Source: Traorella massiliensis
Lineage (GTDB): Bacteria > Bacillota_I > Bacilli_A > Erysipelotrichales > Erysipelotrichaceae
DNA: 64,000 bases
Assembly (NCBI RefSeq): GCF_900104665.1
Contig: NZ_LT629967.1
Span: 503,624 to 567,623 of the forward strand
Reading direction: 5' to 3'
Shown in pieces: positions 1 through 9,036 of the stretch (within the stretch, counting starts at the first letter, position 1; each line of letters starts with the position of its first letter). Below the pieces are notes generated by a model. That model did not search any database. It worked only from the letters and a program-made list of their open reading frames with translations, and was not told the origin of the DNA. The translations under genes were made by a program, and so were the position numbers.

Positions 1-1
1 T

Positions 2-502
2 CTTCGTTTAGGGAAAATTGATGTTTTAATTGGTATCAATTTATTAAGAGAAGGTCTAGATATTCCTGAAGTGTCGCTCATTGCCATCTTAGATGCCGAT
101 AAAGAAGGTTTCTTACGAAGTGAACGCTCTTTGATTCAGATCATTGGACGTGCAGCCCGTAATGCGCAGGGTAAAGTTATCATGTATGCAGATACTATGA
201 CTGAAAGTATGCGCAAAGCAATTGAGGAAACAAATCGTCGTCGTTCAATTCAAGAGGCGTTCAATGAAGAACATCATATTACACCACAGACAATTGTGAA
301 ACCTGTACAGGAAGTCATGCATTCAAAAGAAACTCAGCAGATGAGTGCAAATTATTTGAAGAAGAAAAGTAAGATGAGCAAGAAAGAGAAGGATAAACTG
401 TTAGCTTCACTGGAAAAAGAAATGAAGCAGGCAGCGAAGGATCTTGATTTTGAAAGAGCTGCAGAACTACGTGATATGTTAATAGAATTAAGAAATGAAT
501 AA
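2..502 (+). CDS. uvrB: UvrABC system protein B, C-terminal part
   Basis: The frame is open from the left edge, so only the last 166 codons are present. UvrB is the DNA-loading helicase-like subunit of nucleotide excision repair in the cytoplasm. The visible part starts inside helicase domain 2 ([13 protein letters not shown]), includes motif VI (QIIGRAARN, about residue 46) and ends in a UVR motif of about 35 residues ([10 protein letters not shown]) that binds UvrC. Within UvrB this sequence is highly conserved, so the identification is firm. The gene continues outside the window. An intrinsic terminator follows about 50 bases after the stop, so uvrB ends its transcription unit here. Confidence 0.97.
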   Translation, partial: LRLGKIDVLIGINLLREGLDIPEVSLIAILDADKEGFLRSERSLIQIIGRAARNAQGKVIMYADTMTESMRKAIEETNRRRSIQEAFNEEHHITPQTIVKPVQEVMHSKETQQMSANYLKKKSKMSKKEKDKLLASLEKEMKQAAKDLDFERAAELRDMLIELRNE

Positions 503-554
503 AGAATAGAATTAACATCGTACTATAAGTGAGGGAGAAATTCATTTCCCTAAG

Positions 555-578
555 ACGCATAATAAATGCGTTTTTTTT
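555..578 (+). terminator. intrinsic terminator after uvrB
   Basis: A 6-bp stem (ACGCAT/ATGCGT) with a 5-base loop runs directly into eight T residues, about 50 bases after the uvrB stop codon. Confidence 0.85.
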
Positions 579-668
579 GCTTATTTCAATTTATTGTGAC
601 AAATTATACAGATTTTATCTTTTTAAAATAAATGGTGCTATAATGGGAGCAGTAAAAGGAGTAATCTT

Positions 669-1064
669 ATGAGGACATTTAAAGGGAAAAATGCTGTTTG
701 GTTTTATTTCACTTTTATCTTATATAATGTGATTCCTTTTGCTTCTTGGCCATGGGATCTTGGGTTACTGATTATACTTGTTATTTATTATTTGATTGGT
801 GATTTGATTTTTATTCCATGTATGATAAATAATAAAATTGAATTATATGATGATTATTTTATTTTTCATTATATGTTCAGTAAGCAAAAGGTTATGTTGA
901 AGGATATAAAAACGATTAAGAAAAGTCATAGTTTTATCGCATCCAGCGCAAATTCGTTAGATAGGATCTATATAGAAACAAAAAATCAGTCAATGTATAT
1001 TTCATTAAAAGAAAATGATGAATTTATCAGACTTGTGAATGAAAAAAGAGAACATATCCTATAA
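669..1064 (+). CDS. small membrane protein with bacterial PH-like domain
   Basis: This 131-residue protein starts at an ATG with AAAGGAG upstream. Residues about 10-55 form two hydrophobic segments, probably membrane-spanning. The rest resembles the DUF1200-type bacterial PH domain: a short strand-rich module with the typical run SSANSLDRIYI followed by EFIRLVNEK near the end. The function of the family is unknown; membrane-anchored PH-like domains are assumed to be scaffolds. It stands alone, with a TATAAT box at 639-644. The fold assignment is from pattern recognition only. Confidence 0.65.
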   Translation: MRTFKGKNAVWFYFTFILYNVIPFASWPWDLGLLIILVIYYLIGDLIFIPCMINNKIELYDDYFIFHYMFSKQKVMLKDIKTIKKSHSFIASSANSLDRIYIETKNQSMYISLKENDEFIRLVNEKREHIL

Positions 1065-1142
1065 AATGTATCTTTAAACTGTACTTTGGTAGTTTACCGC
1101 TATATAAAATAAGTTTATAATAGCATTATTGGAGGTAGTATC

Positions 1143-2399
1143 ATGGAAAGCAAAGAATATAAATTATTAGAAAAGTTATATTTTGAAAGAATAGGTGGCA
1201 CTGACAAAGAACTGGAGGCTTGTCATATCATTCAAGATGAATTGAAACAATTAGGATTAGAAAGTTATATCGAGGATTTTGATGTAGTAACCAATCATGT
1301 ATCAAAGGTTTCTTTAGAGGTGTTAAAACCATATCAAAAAACATATGAAGCAACGGCTTATATGGGCTGTGTCAATACGCAAGGGCTTGTTGGAGAACTT
1401 TGTTATTTTGAAAGCGATAACGCAGTCAGTAAGAAACAGGTTTGTGGTAAGATAGCTTTGGTAAATGGATATTTAGGTATGAAAACTTTTAAAGCTATTA
1501 CAGAAGCAAAAGCTGTTGGCTTTATTACTTATAATGGTAATATTGATAGAGAAGAAAATGATCTTGATCCAAGAGAATTGCGTGAATCTTTACAAGAGTT
1601 TGGCAACCTGCCAGGTGTCAATATCAGGGTAGAAGATGCAATGGAAATGGTAGCTAAGGGAGCTAGTGAAGTTCGTATCGTAGTGGAACAGACGATTGAA
1701 AAAGTATCTTCGCACAATTTGATTTGTGATATTACAAAAGAAAGCGAGGATATGATCGTTTGTACTGCCCACTATGATTCTGTGCCACATTCAAAGGGAG
1801 CCTATGATAATGCGACGGGTAGTGTTTGTCTGTATGGACTTGCGAAAGAATTAAAAGATAAAAAATTAGCACATAATCTACGTCTTATCTGGTGTGGCAG
1901 CGAAGAGAGAGGTCTTTTAGGATCAAAAGCATATGTAGCAGCTCACCAGGAAGAAATGGAAAATATCAAGTTATGTGTCAATGTTGATATGATTGGTTCT
2001 ATTATGGGACGTAGAATTGCAGTTTGTACAAGTGATATGTCACTTGTTCATTATATGGATTATTTTGGAAAGATCAAAGGATTTCCGATTGAAGTATCTC
2101 AGGGAGTTTATTCGAGTGATTCTACACCATTTGCAGATAATGGTGTACCTGCAGTATCTTTTGCACGTATTACTTCACCGGGTACTGGAGAAATTCATTC
2201 ACGTTATGATGTAATGGAACATCTATCTGAATCAATGCTTCTTCAGGACACCTCTTTTATCTGTGAATTTGTAAGTGAAATGGCAAATTCATTTGTGATT
2301 CCAATACCTAAAGAAATACCTGACAACATGAAAGAAGAAATTGATAAATATTATGGGCGTGATCTGAAAAAGAAAGAAGAGGAAGATAAGAAAGCATGA
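1143..2399 (+). CDS. M28-family zinc aminopeptidase
   Basis: This 418-residue protein is a metallopeptidase that probably removes N-terminal residues from peptides. The M28 zinc ligands are visible in order: HYDS (His about 210), AYDNATG (Asp about 222), EERG (catalytic Glu and ligand about 254-255), NVDMIG (Asp about 282) and HSRYD (His about 352). The insert between about residues 60 and 190 fits a PA-like domain. There is no signal peptide, so it is predicted to be cytoplasmic. The C-terminus is a short charged lysine/glutamate tail. GGAGG precedes the ATG. The stop overlaps the next start by 4 bases (ATGA), so it is translationally coupled to the HAD hydrolase. Confidence 0.9.
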   Translation: MESKEYKLLEKLYFERIGGTDKELEACHIIQDELKQLGLESYIEDFDVVTNHVSKVSLEVLKPYQKTYEATAYMGCVNTQGLVGELCYFESDNAVSKKQVCGKIALVNGYLGMKTFKAITEAKAVGFITYNGNIDREENDLDPRELRESLQEFGNLPGVNIRVEDAMEMVAKGASEVRIVVEQTIEKVSSHNLICDITKESEDMIVCTAHYDSVPHSKGAYDNATGSVCLYGLAKELKDKKLAHNLRLIWCGSEERGLLGSKAYVAAHQEEMENIKLCVNVDMIGSIMGRRIAVCTSDMSLVHYMDYFGKIKGFPIEVSQGVYSSDSTPFADNGVPAVSFARITSPGTGEIHSRYDVMEHLSESMLLQDTSFICEFVSEMANSFVIPIPKEIPDNMKEEIDKYYGRDLKKKEEEDKKA

Positions 2400-3202
2400 G
2401 CATAAAACTTGTTGCCGTAGATATGGATGGCACTTTTCTTACCCATGATAAAACATATGATCGAGAATCATTCCATCGCTTTTTTGAATACTTTCATCAG
2501 AAGAATGGCCACTTTGCCGTTGCTTCTGGGAATCAGTATTATCAGCTAAAAAGCTTTTTTGAAGAATATGGTGATAAGATCAGTTATATTGCGGAAAATG
2601 GTGCATGGATCATGAGTGAAGGTAAAGAGCTTTATTGTGGAGTTATAGATCCTAAAACAGTTAGAGATGTTTTGGCGGAACTTCAGAAATATAGGCAAAT
2701 AAAAATAGTGGTATGTGGTAAAAATTCGGCATATGTTTTAGAGAAAGACGGTTTAGTTTTTTATGAACAAATCCATCGTTATTATCATAAACTAAAACGA
2801 GTCAAAAATTTTGAAGAAGGAATTGTCAGAGATCATATATTAAAGTTTGCACTGATGTGTCCTTTTGATGAGACAAATGAACTGATGAGTCAATTATCTT
2901 TACCTGATCATATTGTTCCAACAAGCGGTGGTCAGGGATGTATCGATTTAATTGTCAAAGGACAAAATAAGGGGAATGCTCTTTTGAAACTATGTCATGA
3001 TCTTGATATATCGCTGGATGAATGTATTGCGTTTGGTGATGGGGGAAATGATGTAGAGATGTTGTCTATGGCTGGTTGTGGCTATGCGGTAGCTAATGCA
3101 GGTGAAGAAGCGAAACAAGCTGCTGATAAAATGATTGATTCAAATGAAAATCAAGGAGTAATCAAGGAATTGCTGAGATTAATGGAAAAGGCAATCCTTT
3201 GA
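2396..3202 (+). CDS. Cof-type HAD hydrolase (class IIB)
   Basis: This 268-residue protein is a haloacid-dehalogenase-type phosphatase, probably acting on small sugar phosphates or cofactors. Motif I is DMDGTFL near residue 9 with the nucleophile and acid aspartates, and motif IV is GDGGNDVEML near residue 220. Its length and the cap between the motifs fit the Cof subgroup. Substrate cannot be read from sequence. The start overlaps the peptidase stop by 4 bases. An intrinsic terminator overlaps its last codons. A second, divergent member is at 25201-26037. Confidence 0.9.
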   Translation: MSIKLVAVDMDGTFLTHDKTYDRESFHRFFEYFHQKNGHFAVASGNQYYQLKSFFEEYGDKISYIAENGAWIMSEGKELYCGVIDPKTVRDVLAELQKYRQIKIVVCGKNSAYVLEKDGLVFYEQIHRYYHKLKRVKNFEEGIVRDHILKFALMCPFDETNELMSQLSLPDHIVPTSGGQGCIDLIVKGQNKGNALLKLCHDLDISLDECIAFGDGGNDVEMLSMAGCGYAVANAGEEAKQAADKMIDSNENQGVIKELLRLMEKAIL

Positions 3203-3212
3203 TTGCTTTTTT
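3190..3212 (+). terminator. intrinsic terminator overlapping HAD gene stop
   Basis: The stem GCAATC/GATTGC is followed by six T residues. The stop codon lies inside the hairpin. Confidence 0.75.
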
Positions 3213-3271
3213 CATTTTAAATTTAATGGAGAAAGTGGTAAAATAAATCAGTATTTAAATGGGGTGAAAAT

Positions 3272-4186
3272 ATGCTGGATATATTGATTAAAGCAATAGG
3301 TTTTATATTTATTATCATCATAGGATATATATTTAAATCAAAAGGAATCTTTCAAAAAGAACATGCTCGGTTTTTATCATTTATCATTATGAATATTACA
3401 CTGCCATGTTCACTATTTAGCTCAGTAGGTCATATTGATATTTCATCATCTCTGTTAATGGCCTTAGTTATTGGATTTGGTGCTAATATCTTAACGATTC
3501 TTGTGGGGTTCATCATGGCTAAAAATGGAACATTGACAGAAAAAGCTATCTATATGATCAATATGTCGGGCTATAATATTGGCACATTTGCTTTACCTTT
3601 TGTACAAAGTTTTTTTCCATCAAATTTATTAGCCTATGTTATTATGTTTGATACTGGAAATGCCATCATGTGTTTAGGTGGCACTTATTCTGTAGCGAGT
3701 TCTATGGTGGTTAAATCAAAAGGGATCAAGATCGTTATTGAATTTATAAAAAGACTTCTTTCCTCGGTCCCGTTTTGTACTTATGTTATTTTATTTATCA
3801 TGTCATTATTGAATTTAACATTGCCATCCCAATTAATCAGTGTCACCAGTATTGCTGGTAATGCGAATGCTTTTCTGGCAATGTTGATGATTGGTATTTC
3901 GTTGGAAATAAAACTTGATTTATCACAAGTGATAAAAATTCGTAATATTCTGATAGGAAGATACGGCTTGATGATCCTGATATCAGTTCTGGTATTCATT
4001 TTCCTTCCTGTTGAAACTGCTGCTAAGCAGATGATCGTATTAAGTCTATTTGCGCCAATTTCTTCTGTAGCCCCGGTTTATTCTTATATGATTGATTCTA
4101 AAACACCTGTACCGGCTGCTGTTAGTTCATTAAGTATGATCATCAGTATTATTACACTTACAGTATTAATTATCATTTTTTCATAA
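3272..4186 (+). CDS. auxin efflux carrier (AEC) family permease
   Basis: This 304-residue protein is almost entirely hydrophobic, with about ten predicted membrane segments in two five-helix halves separated by a short polar stretch near residues 140-155. The N-terminal region (IMNITLPCSLFSS) matches the conserved Asn-Ile-Thr-Leu-Pro pattern of AEC permeases, which export or import organic acids such as malate. The substrate is unknown. It has its own GGGGTG ribosome site and ends at a bidirectional terminator, so it is probably monocistronic. Confidence 0.88.
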   Translation: MLDILIKAIGFIFIIIIGYIFKSKGIFQKEHARFLSFIIMNITLPCSLFSSVGHIDISSSLLMALVIGFGANILTILVGFIMAKNGTLTEKAIYMINMSGYNIGTFALPFVQSFFPSNLLAYVIMFDTGNAIMCLGGTYSVASSMVVKSKGIKIVIEFIKRLLSSVPFCTYVILFIMSLLNLTLPSQLISVTSIAGNANAFLAMLMIGISLEIKLDLSQVIKIRNILIGRYGLMILISVLVFIFLPVETAAKQMIVLSLFAPISSVAPVYSYMIDSKTPVPAAVSSLSMIISIITLTVLIIIFS

Positions 4187-4193
4187 GAATAGT

Positions 4194-4239
4194 AAAAAAG
4201 AGATTATTTATCACTAAAGATATAAAATAATCTCTTTTT
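4194..4239. terminator. bidirectional terminator
   Basis: A near-perfect inverted repeat (AAAAAAGAGATTATTT with its complement) sits between the convergent AEC and WYL genes, with T runs on both strands. Confidence 0.85.
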
Positions 4240-4244
4240 AAATA

Positions 4245-5264
4245 CTATTTATTAGGTTCATATGGATATTTTTTAGATGCCCAGAAATACAGTTCTCCCA
4301 TTCTTGAAGCAAGATCAGCCGGATATTCAATGATTGCATTACTTCCAAAACGTGCAAAATAATTGATGAGCTGGTCATAAGAGCAGTCAAAATAGTAATC
4401 ATTTCCTTCAATTTTGAGTGGCAGTGGTCGATGGACATAAAAACGTTCAAACATTCTTCTTCCATAAGGCTCATTGAGGTGTACCTTAACGAGCTGATCA
4501 TTTGGATGATAAAGAAATTGTACACCATTACGTAAAGCTCTTGTATAAACATTTTTCTCTTGTTCACTAAATTCATGTTTATGATCATGAATGCTTAATC
4601 TTTCAATTTTTGAAAGACGGAATGTTGAAGGCTGTAATGTTACAGTGTCATTATAATTGAGGATGGTTGCTAAAACATAGTTATGTAGTTCTTCAAAGGA
4701 TGCGGCAATCCTGTAAGGTGCAGCCATGTATTTATCTTTTCCTTTATTAAGTGTAAAAATGATCGTTTGTTTTTTCTTGATGGCTTCGTCTAAGGTTTCT
4801 TTTAAATCCTTGAAAAGAATCAGTTCACGTTTATCTTGCGGCAATGATGCATATGAGGCAAACATGGAAGCATAATAAGAAGATATGCTTTGATTCTGAA
4901 GTAAAACTCTTTCAATATATTCTATCGTTGTCTCAGATTTTTTAGTAGGTTTAAATGAAATAGAAACAGATGCTTTTTTTGATATCCGCTGGTTTTTAAC
5001 ATTTTGAATCTGATGTGTAATCTCTTCTGAGAGACGATGATTTTCTTCAGTAGAAAGAGAAGAGTGATTGAGGATATTTTGGATCAATGTATGGAGATAT
5101 TTCTGTTTATTTTGATGTTCATCATAATAGTTAACTATTAAAGTATTGAGAAAGCTATTTATATTCACTTCTCCATTAGATTTGAGAAAACCAAAATTTG
5201 AAGCATCTTTTAATAAAGTTTCTTTTAATTCATTTGTAAGATATATTTTTATTTTTTCGCTCAT
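4245..5264 (-). CDS. WYL-domain transcriptional regulator
   Basis: This 339-residue protein has a long helical N-terminal half (about residues 1-150, rich in Lys, Gln and Asn) without a classical HTH that I can recognise. A WYL-type sensor domain follows at about 155-240 (YMAAPYRIAAS, then FRLSKIERL), and a C-terminal extension ends FGSNAIIEYPADL. WYL proteins act as ligand-responsive regulators, often linked to nucleotides. The first 40 residues (KIKIYLTNELKETL, with NGEVNINSFLN) resemble a ribbon-helix-helix-like DNA-binding start. It reads toward the AEC gene and shares the bidirectional terminator. The region upstream is the large RNA gene, on the opposite strand. Confidence 0.75.
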   Translation of the reverse strand: MSEKIKIYLTNELKETLLKDASNFGFLKSNGEVNINSFLNTLIVNYYDEHQNKQKYLHTLIQNILNHSSLSTEENHRLSEEITHQIQNVKNQRISKKASVSISFKPTKKSETTIEYIERVLLQNQSISSYYASMFASYASLPQDKRELILFKDLKETLDEAIKKKQTIIFTLNKGKDKYMAAPYRIAASFEELHNYVLATILNYNDTVTLQPSTFRLSKIERLSIHDHKHEFSEQEKNVYTRALRNGVQFLYHPNDQLVKVHLNEPYGRRMFERFYVHRPLPLKIEGNDYYFDCSYDQLINYFARFGSNAIIEYPADLASRMGELYFWASKKYPYEPNK

Positions 5265-5390
5265 AAGAATAATATACCTAAAAAGGGGTTATATTTCAAT
5301 ATAAAAAACTAAAAATAATATTTAAATATAATATAAAATGGGGTCGTGGAATTAATGTATTCGACCATTTTATTTTTATTGATTTTAATT

Positions 5391-5396
5391 TATAAT
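5391..5396 (+). promoter_or_regulatory. -10 box of the large RNA gene
   Basis: A perfect TATAAT lies about 6-8 bases before the start of the conserved-looking structured region. The -35 region is poor (TTTTAT). Confidence 0.5.
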
Positions 5397-5401
5397 AATT
5401 G

Positions 5402-5985
5402 TGCAAGGGAAATCCTGCTGATCTTTGACAAATATATCATTGAACCTTATGAAAGATAGGAGAGACACTCCTATAAGGATCAGGCTTGAAACGATGAGTT
5501 TAAGGGGAGGCTCTTAAAGGGTATCGTTAAAACACCAGTAATGTTGTTTTTGGATGAGTGACAACACTCAAAAATAAGTTTGAAGTAGGGTTCAGTTATT
5601 ATCGTAATGTAGATCATCCAGATGGGGTCATCGCCGACAGTACAGTGTATGTGTAGGGTAGTGATGTTAATGGGGTGGTAGCCAGTGACTAGCTATAGAT
5701 ACCAAATAAGCCCTTTGCAGTTGATGAACAGCAATGTTCTATAAGTCCGGATGATCGTGCAAGTAGGGGAAAACTGCACAAAGGTTATATTAGCAGATGG
5801 AAGATCCTATGTCCCTGAACGTTGGTCCCAGGAGGATTCAGAGCTTTGAAGCTAACGCTTAGCTGTGATTGCGTAAGTGTCGCTCGCTTGCAAGGAATCG
5901 CAGTTCTCTTGACAGAATAACGCCCTTAGCTGAATACTTAGTGTGAGAAACACCAATGATATATTTGTCAAAGATCAAATATCAT
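5402..5985 (+). ncRNA. large structured non-coding RNA, ROOL-like candidate
   Basis: No ORF of note occupies this stretch. Bases 5420-5442 are perfectly complementary over 23 bases to 5954-5976, forming one long closing helix around about 510 nt. Inside are nested helices: GATCATCC (near 5614) with GGATGATC (near 5749), AACGAT with ATCGTT around 5478-5528, and a long hairpin at about 5861-5903. GC content is clearly above the AT-rich spacers. A TATAAT box lies just upstream and an intrinsic terminator just downstream, so it is an independent transcript of about 580-620 nt. The size and single closing stem fit ROOL RNAs, a class of large structured RNAs known from Firmicutes and phages. OLE (usually near isoprenoid genes) and GOLLD are alternatives. 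Confidence 0.75.
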
Positions 5986-5986
5986 A

Positions 5987-6026
5987 AAAGGCTTATGCAG
6001 ATAATAAGAAGCATGAGCTTTTTTTC
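5987..6026 (+). terminator. terminator of the large RNA gene
   Basis: AAGGCTTATGC pairs with GCATGAGCTTT (two G-U pairs), followed by a T run ending at about 6025. Confidence 0.75.
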
Positions 6027-6068
6027 GTATTATCGTATATAATAGAGATACGAAAAGGAGAAATTATT

Positions 6069-6620
6069 ATGAGTGAAAAAGAAAAAATGATACGAGGTGA
6101 AGTTTATAATGCTGCTGATCCCAAATTAGTATTAGAGCGTGCCAAAGCCAATCGCATCTGTGCTCGTTACAATAAAAAAGCCTTGAATGAAATCAATATG
6201 CGATCAAGACGAATGAGGAAGTTATTGCATACAGAGGGTAATTTCTGGATCAAGCCACCTTTTTATTGTGATTATGGTTATAATATCTATTTAGGAAAAA
6301 ATGTGCTGATAAATTATGACTGTGTATTTTTAGATGTATGTCCTATTAAGATTGGTGAACATACATTAATAGGTCCGGGTACACATATTTATACAGCGAT
6401 GCATGCTTTAAATGCGAAAGAAAGGGAACAGGATGTGGAATTTGGAAAACCGGTGACTATTGGCAGAAATGTCTGGATAGGAGGTCATTGTACGATACTT
6501 CCAGGTATAACGATTGGTGATAATACTATTATTGGTGCCGGCAGTGTAGTAACAAAAAATATGCCAGCCAATGTTATTGCAGCTGGCAATCCGTGTAGGA
6601 TCATACGAGAAAATAAATAA
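6069..6620 (+). CDS. maa: maltose/galactoside O-acetyltransferase family
   Basis: This 183-residue protein is a left-handed beta-helix acetyltransferase using acetyl-CoA on a sugar. The N-terminal maltose-acetyltransferase cap is visible ([12 protein letters not shown], residues 8-20), then hexapeptide repeats from about residue 70 ([43 protein letters not shown]). The catalytic His is in TAMHAL, about residue 117. Length equals that of Maa/LacA. The exact sugar is not predictable. Its stop codon abuts the stop of the convergent Nudix gene with no spacer. Confidence 0.9.
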   Translation: MSEKEKMIRGEVYNAADPKLVLERAKANRICARYNKKALNEINMRSRRMRKLLHTEGNFWIKPPFYCDYGYNIYLGKNVLINYDCVFLDVCPIKIGEHTLIGPGTHIYTAMHALNAKEREQDVEFGKPVTIGRNVWIGGHCTILPGITIGDNTIIGAGSVVTKNMPANVIAAGNPCRIIRENK

Positions 6621-7103
6621 CTATTGATGATCTAAATAATGAATCAAAAATCTTTTAGCTAAAGAGTTTTCTTTAATAAATTGACGTGCTTCTTCAAAAG
6701 AAAACCATGCTGCTTCATCGACTTCATTTGTTAATGAAAAATCTTCACTGTCACTAATACATAAAAAATTAAACATACAGGTATTTGTCGGTTCAAAATA
6801 TTCGCTAGAATTAAATGATAAGTCATGAACATGTAAGTGAACCTCTTCAAAAACTTCACGTTTTACAGCTTCTAGTGCATTTTCACCTTTATTAATATAA
6901 CCAGCGACCAATATATAAAAAGGTCTTCCATATTGTTTAATAAGCAGGATCTTATCTTTTTGAGGATTTAAGATGATCATGCTTACAGCACTTGAAAAAA
7001 TGGGAAAGCGATATTCATGACATTTTTCACAATAAGGAATCATTCCTTCATGTTCAAGCTCTTTATAAATCAGTTTTGTACCACATTCAACACAATATTT
7101 CAT
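6621..7103 (-). CDS. Nudix hydrolase with N-terminal zinc ribbon (NudC-like)
   Basis: This 160-residue protein has two CxxC pairs at the N-terminus (CVEC at 4-7, CEKC near 25), as in the NudC zinc ribbon, then a Nudix fold. The Nudix box is GYINKGE followed by REVFEEV at about residues 68-90, holding the metal-binding glutamates. Such proteins hydrolyse nucleoside diphosphates linked to another moiety, NADH in NudC; here the large N-terminal domain of true NudC is missing, so NADH specificity is uncertain. The gene converges on maa and is divergent from the next dehydrogenase. Confidence 0.85.
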   Translation of the reverse strand: MKYCVECGTKLIYKELEHEGMIPYCEKCHEYRFPIFSSAVSMIILNPQKDKILLIKQYGRPFYILVAGYINKGENALEAVKREVFEEVHLHVHDLSFNSSEYFEPTNTCMFNFLCISDSEDFSLTNEVDEAAWFSFEEARQFIKENSLAKRFLIHYLDHQ

Positions 7104-7165
7104 GAGAGTATTTTATCACTATCATCTTAAAAGTAAAAGTGGTATATTATTAAAAAGGAGTTGCT

Positions 7166-8119
7166 ATGGAAATAAAAAATGTTGGTTTATATATTCAAAA
7201 AGATGGACTTTTATCTCATTTAAAAGAATATGTAAGTGAGTATCAAAAGATAAGTGTCCTTGCAGATGTTTATGTATTTGAAAAATATCGTAAAACGATT
7301 GTGAATGGATTGAGAGAAGATACCGAGTTTGTGTTTGACATGCAAGATATAAAAGACTGTGATGTTGTTGTAGGTATTGGCGGAGGCAAAATGATGGATC
7401 AGGCAAAGTTTGCGGCTCATCAGCATGATGCTGCTTGCATCTTAGTACCAACAAGTCCTGCTACGGATGCCCCATGTACTTCGGTTGCGGTAATTGATGG
7501 AGAATATATTGAATGTGGATGTCCACAAAAAGTATTGGCAGATGAAGTAATCCTTTCACAGGTACCTTTACGATTTTTTATCAGTGGTTTAGGAGACGGA
7601 TTATCTACTTATTATGAATCAAGGCATTATAAACTGCCTGCTTCTATCGAAACATTATGTTGTATGTGTAAAGATACGATTCTTAAGTATGGAATCCAGG
7701 CAAAAGCCGATTTTGAAGAAGGTCTCATGTCAGAAGCTTTATCAAAGTGTTTTGAAGCTATTCTTTATATGAGTGGAATATCTTTTGCGAATAGTGGCGG
7801 TAGTGGTGCTCATGCTTTGAGTTATGGATTATCAAAGGGATGTCAGAAAGCCTTGCATGGTGAACTGGTTGCTTTTTCTTTGTTAATACAGCTTTTCATG
7901 GAAAATGATGAAAGTATTCATGAGCTTAGGGAATTCTATCATATTGTTGGGTTACCTTGTCATTTGAAAGATCTTGGTCTTGATGATGTTAGTGATGAAG
8001 AGTTATTGGAAATGATCGATGATAGCATGAGTAAAAAATACTCCATGAATCGGATGCCGATGGTCATTCAAAGAGATGATGTATTAGAAGCAATTCGTTT
8101 AGTGGATGCATTTGAATAG
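7166..8119 (+). CDS. iron-containing alcohol/glycerol dehydrogenase family
   Basis: This 317-residue protein resembles GldA. The NAD-binding turn is GIGGGKMMDQAK (about 72-83) and the family signature is PTSPATDAP (about 95). The metal ligands are Asp in GDGLS (about 146), His in GAHALS (about 214) and His in LHGEL (about 232). It is some 40-50 residues shorter than typical glycerol dehydrogenases, mainly at the N- and C-termini, so the substrate may differ. AAAGGAG precedes the ATG. A bidirectional terminator follows. Confidence 0.85.
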   Translation: MEIKNVGLYIQKDGLLSHLKEYVSEYQKISVLADVYVFEKYRKTIVNGLREDTEFVFDMQDIKDCDVVVGIGGGKMMDQAKFAAHQHDAACILVPTSPATDAPCTSVAVIDGEYIECGCPQKVLADEVILSQVPLRFFISGLGDGLSTYYESRHYKLPASIETLCCMCKDTILKYGIQAKADFEEGLMSEALSKCFEAILYMSGISFANSGGSGAHALSYGLSKGCQKALHGELVAFSLLIQLFMENDESIHELREFYHIVGLPCHLKDLGLDDVSDEELLEMIDDSMSKKYSMNRMPMVIQRDDVLEAIRLVDAFE

Positions 8120-8126
8120 GAAAAAT

Positions 8127-8171
8127 AAAAAGCCCTTATTAGAGGTAAGAATACCCTGATAAGAGCTTTTT
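8127..8171. terminator. bidirectional terminator
   Basis: An inverted repeat (AAAAAGC-CTTAT with ATAAG-GCTTTTT) lies between convergent genes at 8119 and 8176. Confidence 0.75.
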
Positions 8172-8175
8172 AGTA

Positions 8176-9021
8176 TTATTTCGAAATATAAAACTTTTGA
8201 ATATTATTTGTACGAAGGGAAGCTTTTGGATAATCTTTATCTAAATAATCTGCAGGTACCAGACAGATTCTGTTTTCATCACGCAATTCATGAGTTTCAT
8301 CTGATTTGATTCCTTTTACCAGAAACATCAGATTTTTACTCATATAAGCTAATAATTGAATAATTGAAACATCTTCACCATTATGAGAAGAATCTTCATT
8401 TAGGGTAATCTTTTCACTTTGATCATTGATAATAGCTTCTCTTAATTCGATAAGAGAAAGGGGCTGAGAGTTTAGATAATAAATCAGATTATTAGAAGGA
8501 TCTAAAAGAACCGTTTTATTTAAATCTTCGCAGAAGACTTCACAAACTACATGAATTTCCGGACTGTTAACATCATCACTATGGCATTCGACAACATTTG
8601 CCTGGAAACCATAGGCTCTTAAAACACCAGAAAGAATAATTGCCATGCCTCGACAGTTTGTATAATTATTTTGTTTTTGTGCAAACTCAATTTGGGCAAT
8701 CGTACCGATATTTTCCTTATCATGACTATAGTTAGCACCATCATGGTGGTAGATTTCAGCCACCTTTTTTTGTAGAGCACAAACAGTTGAAAAGTTATGA
8801 TGATTTTCAACATCAATTCCTTTTTCTTTGACATAATTAAATACTTTTTGATTATTTAATTCATATTTTAAGATTTCCTTACAAGGCTCATTTATATATT
8901 CATTGTGTTGGCGAAGCTTTTCTATGTTGATTTGAGGAATGATATAAGCGTGCTCTGCGAAATCTGGTTCATCACTGATTTGTTTGATCGTAAGGTCTAA
9001 CTTTAATGAAATTGACTTCAT
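8176..9021 (-). CDS. transglutaminase-like cysteine-protease-fold protein
   Basis: This 281-residue protein contains a transglutaminase-like core. A Cys in NCRGMAIILSGVLRAYG (about residue 123) is followed by a His in EIHVVCEV (about 156) and an Asp in LLDPSNN (about 172), the order of the catalytic triad. There is no signal peptide, so it is predicted intracellular. It may cleave or cross-link peptides; the real substrate is unknown. It is the last gene of a minus-strand run (30-codon ORF, XRE regulator, SHOCT-like protein, 75-residue protein), starting 15 bases after the preceding stop, so it is probably under the same XRE control. Confidence 0.7.
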   Translation of the reverse strand: MKSISLKLDLTIKQISDEPDFAEHAYIIPQINIEKLRQHNEYINEPCKEILKYELNNQKVFNYVKEKGIDVENHHNFSTVCALQKKVAEIYHHDGANYSHDKENIGTIAQIEFAQKQNNYTNCRGMAIILSGVLRAYGFQANVVECHSDDVNSPEIHVVCEVFCEDLNKTVLLDPSNNLIYYLNSQPLSLIELREAIINDQSEKITLNEDSSHNGEDVSIIQLLAYMSKNLMFLVKGIKSDETHELRDENRICLVPADYLDKDYPKASLRTNNIQKFYISK

Positions 9022-9036
9022 TTCAAAAGTGCCTTG

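Noticed and set aside
5420-5976. 23-bp inverted repeat as ends of a MITE
   Set aside because: No target-site duplication flanks it, internal nested helices are present, and a promoter and terminator frame it, so a structured RNA is the better explanation.
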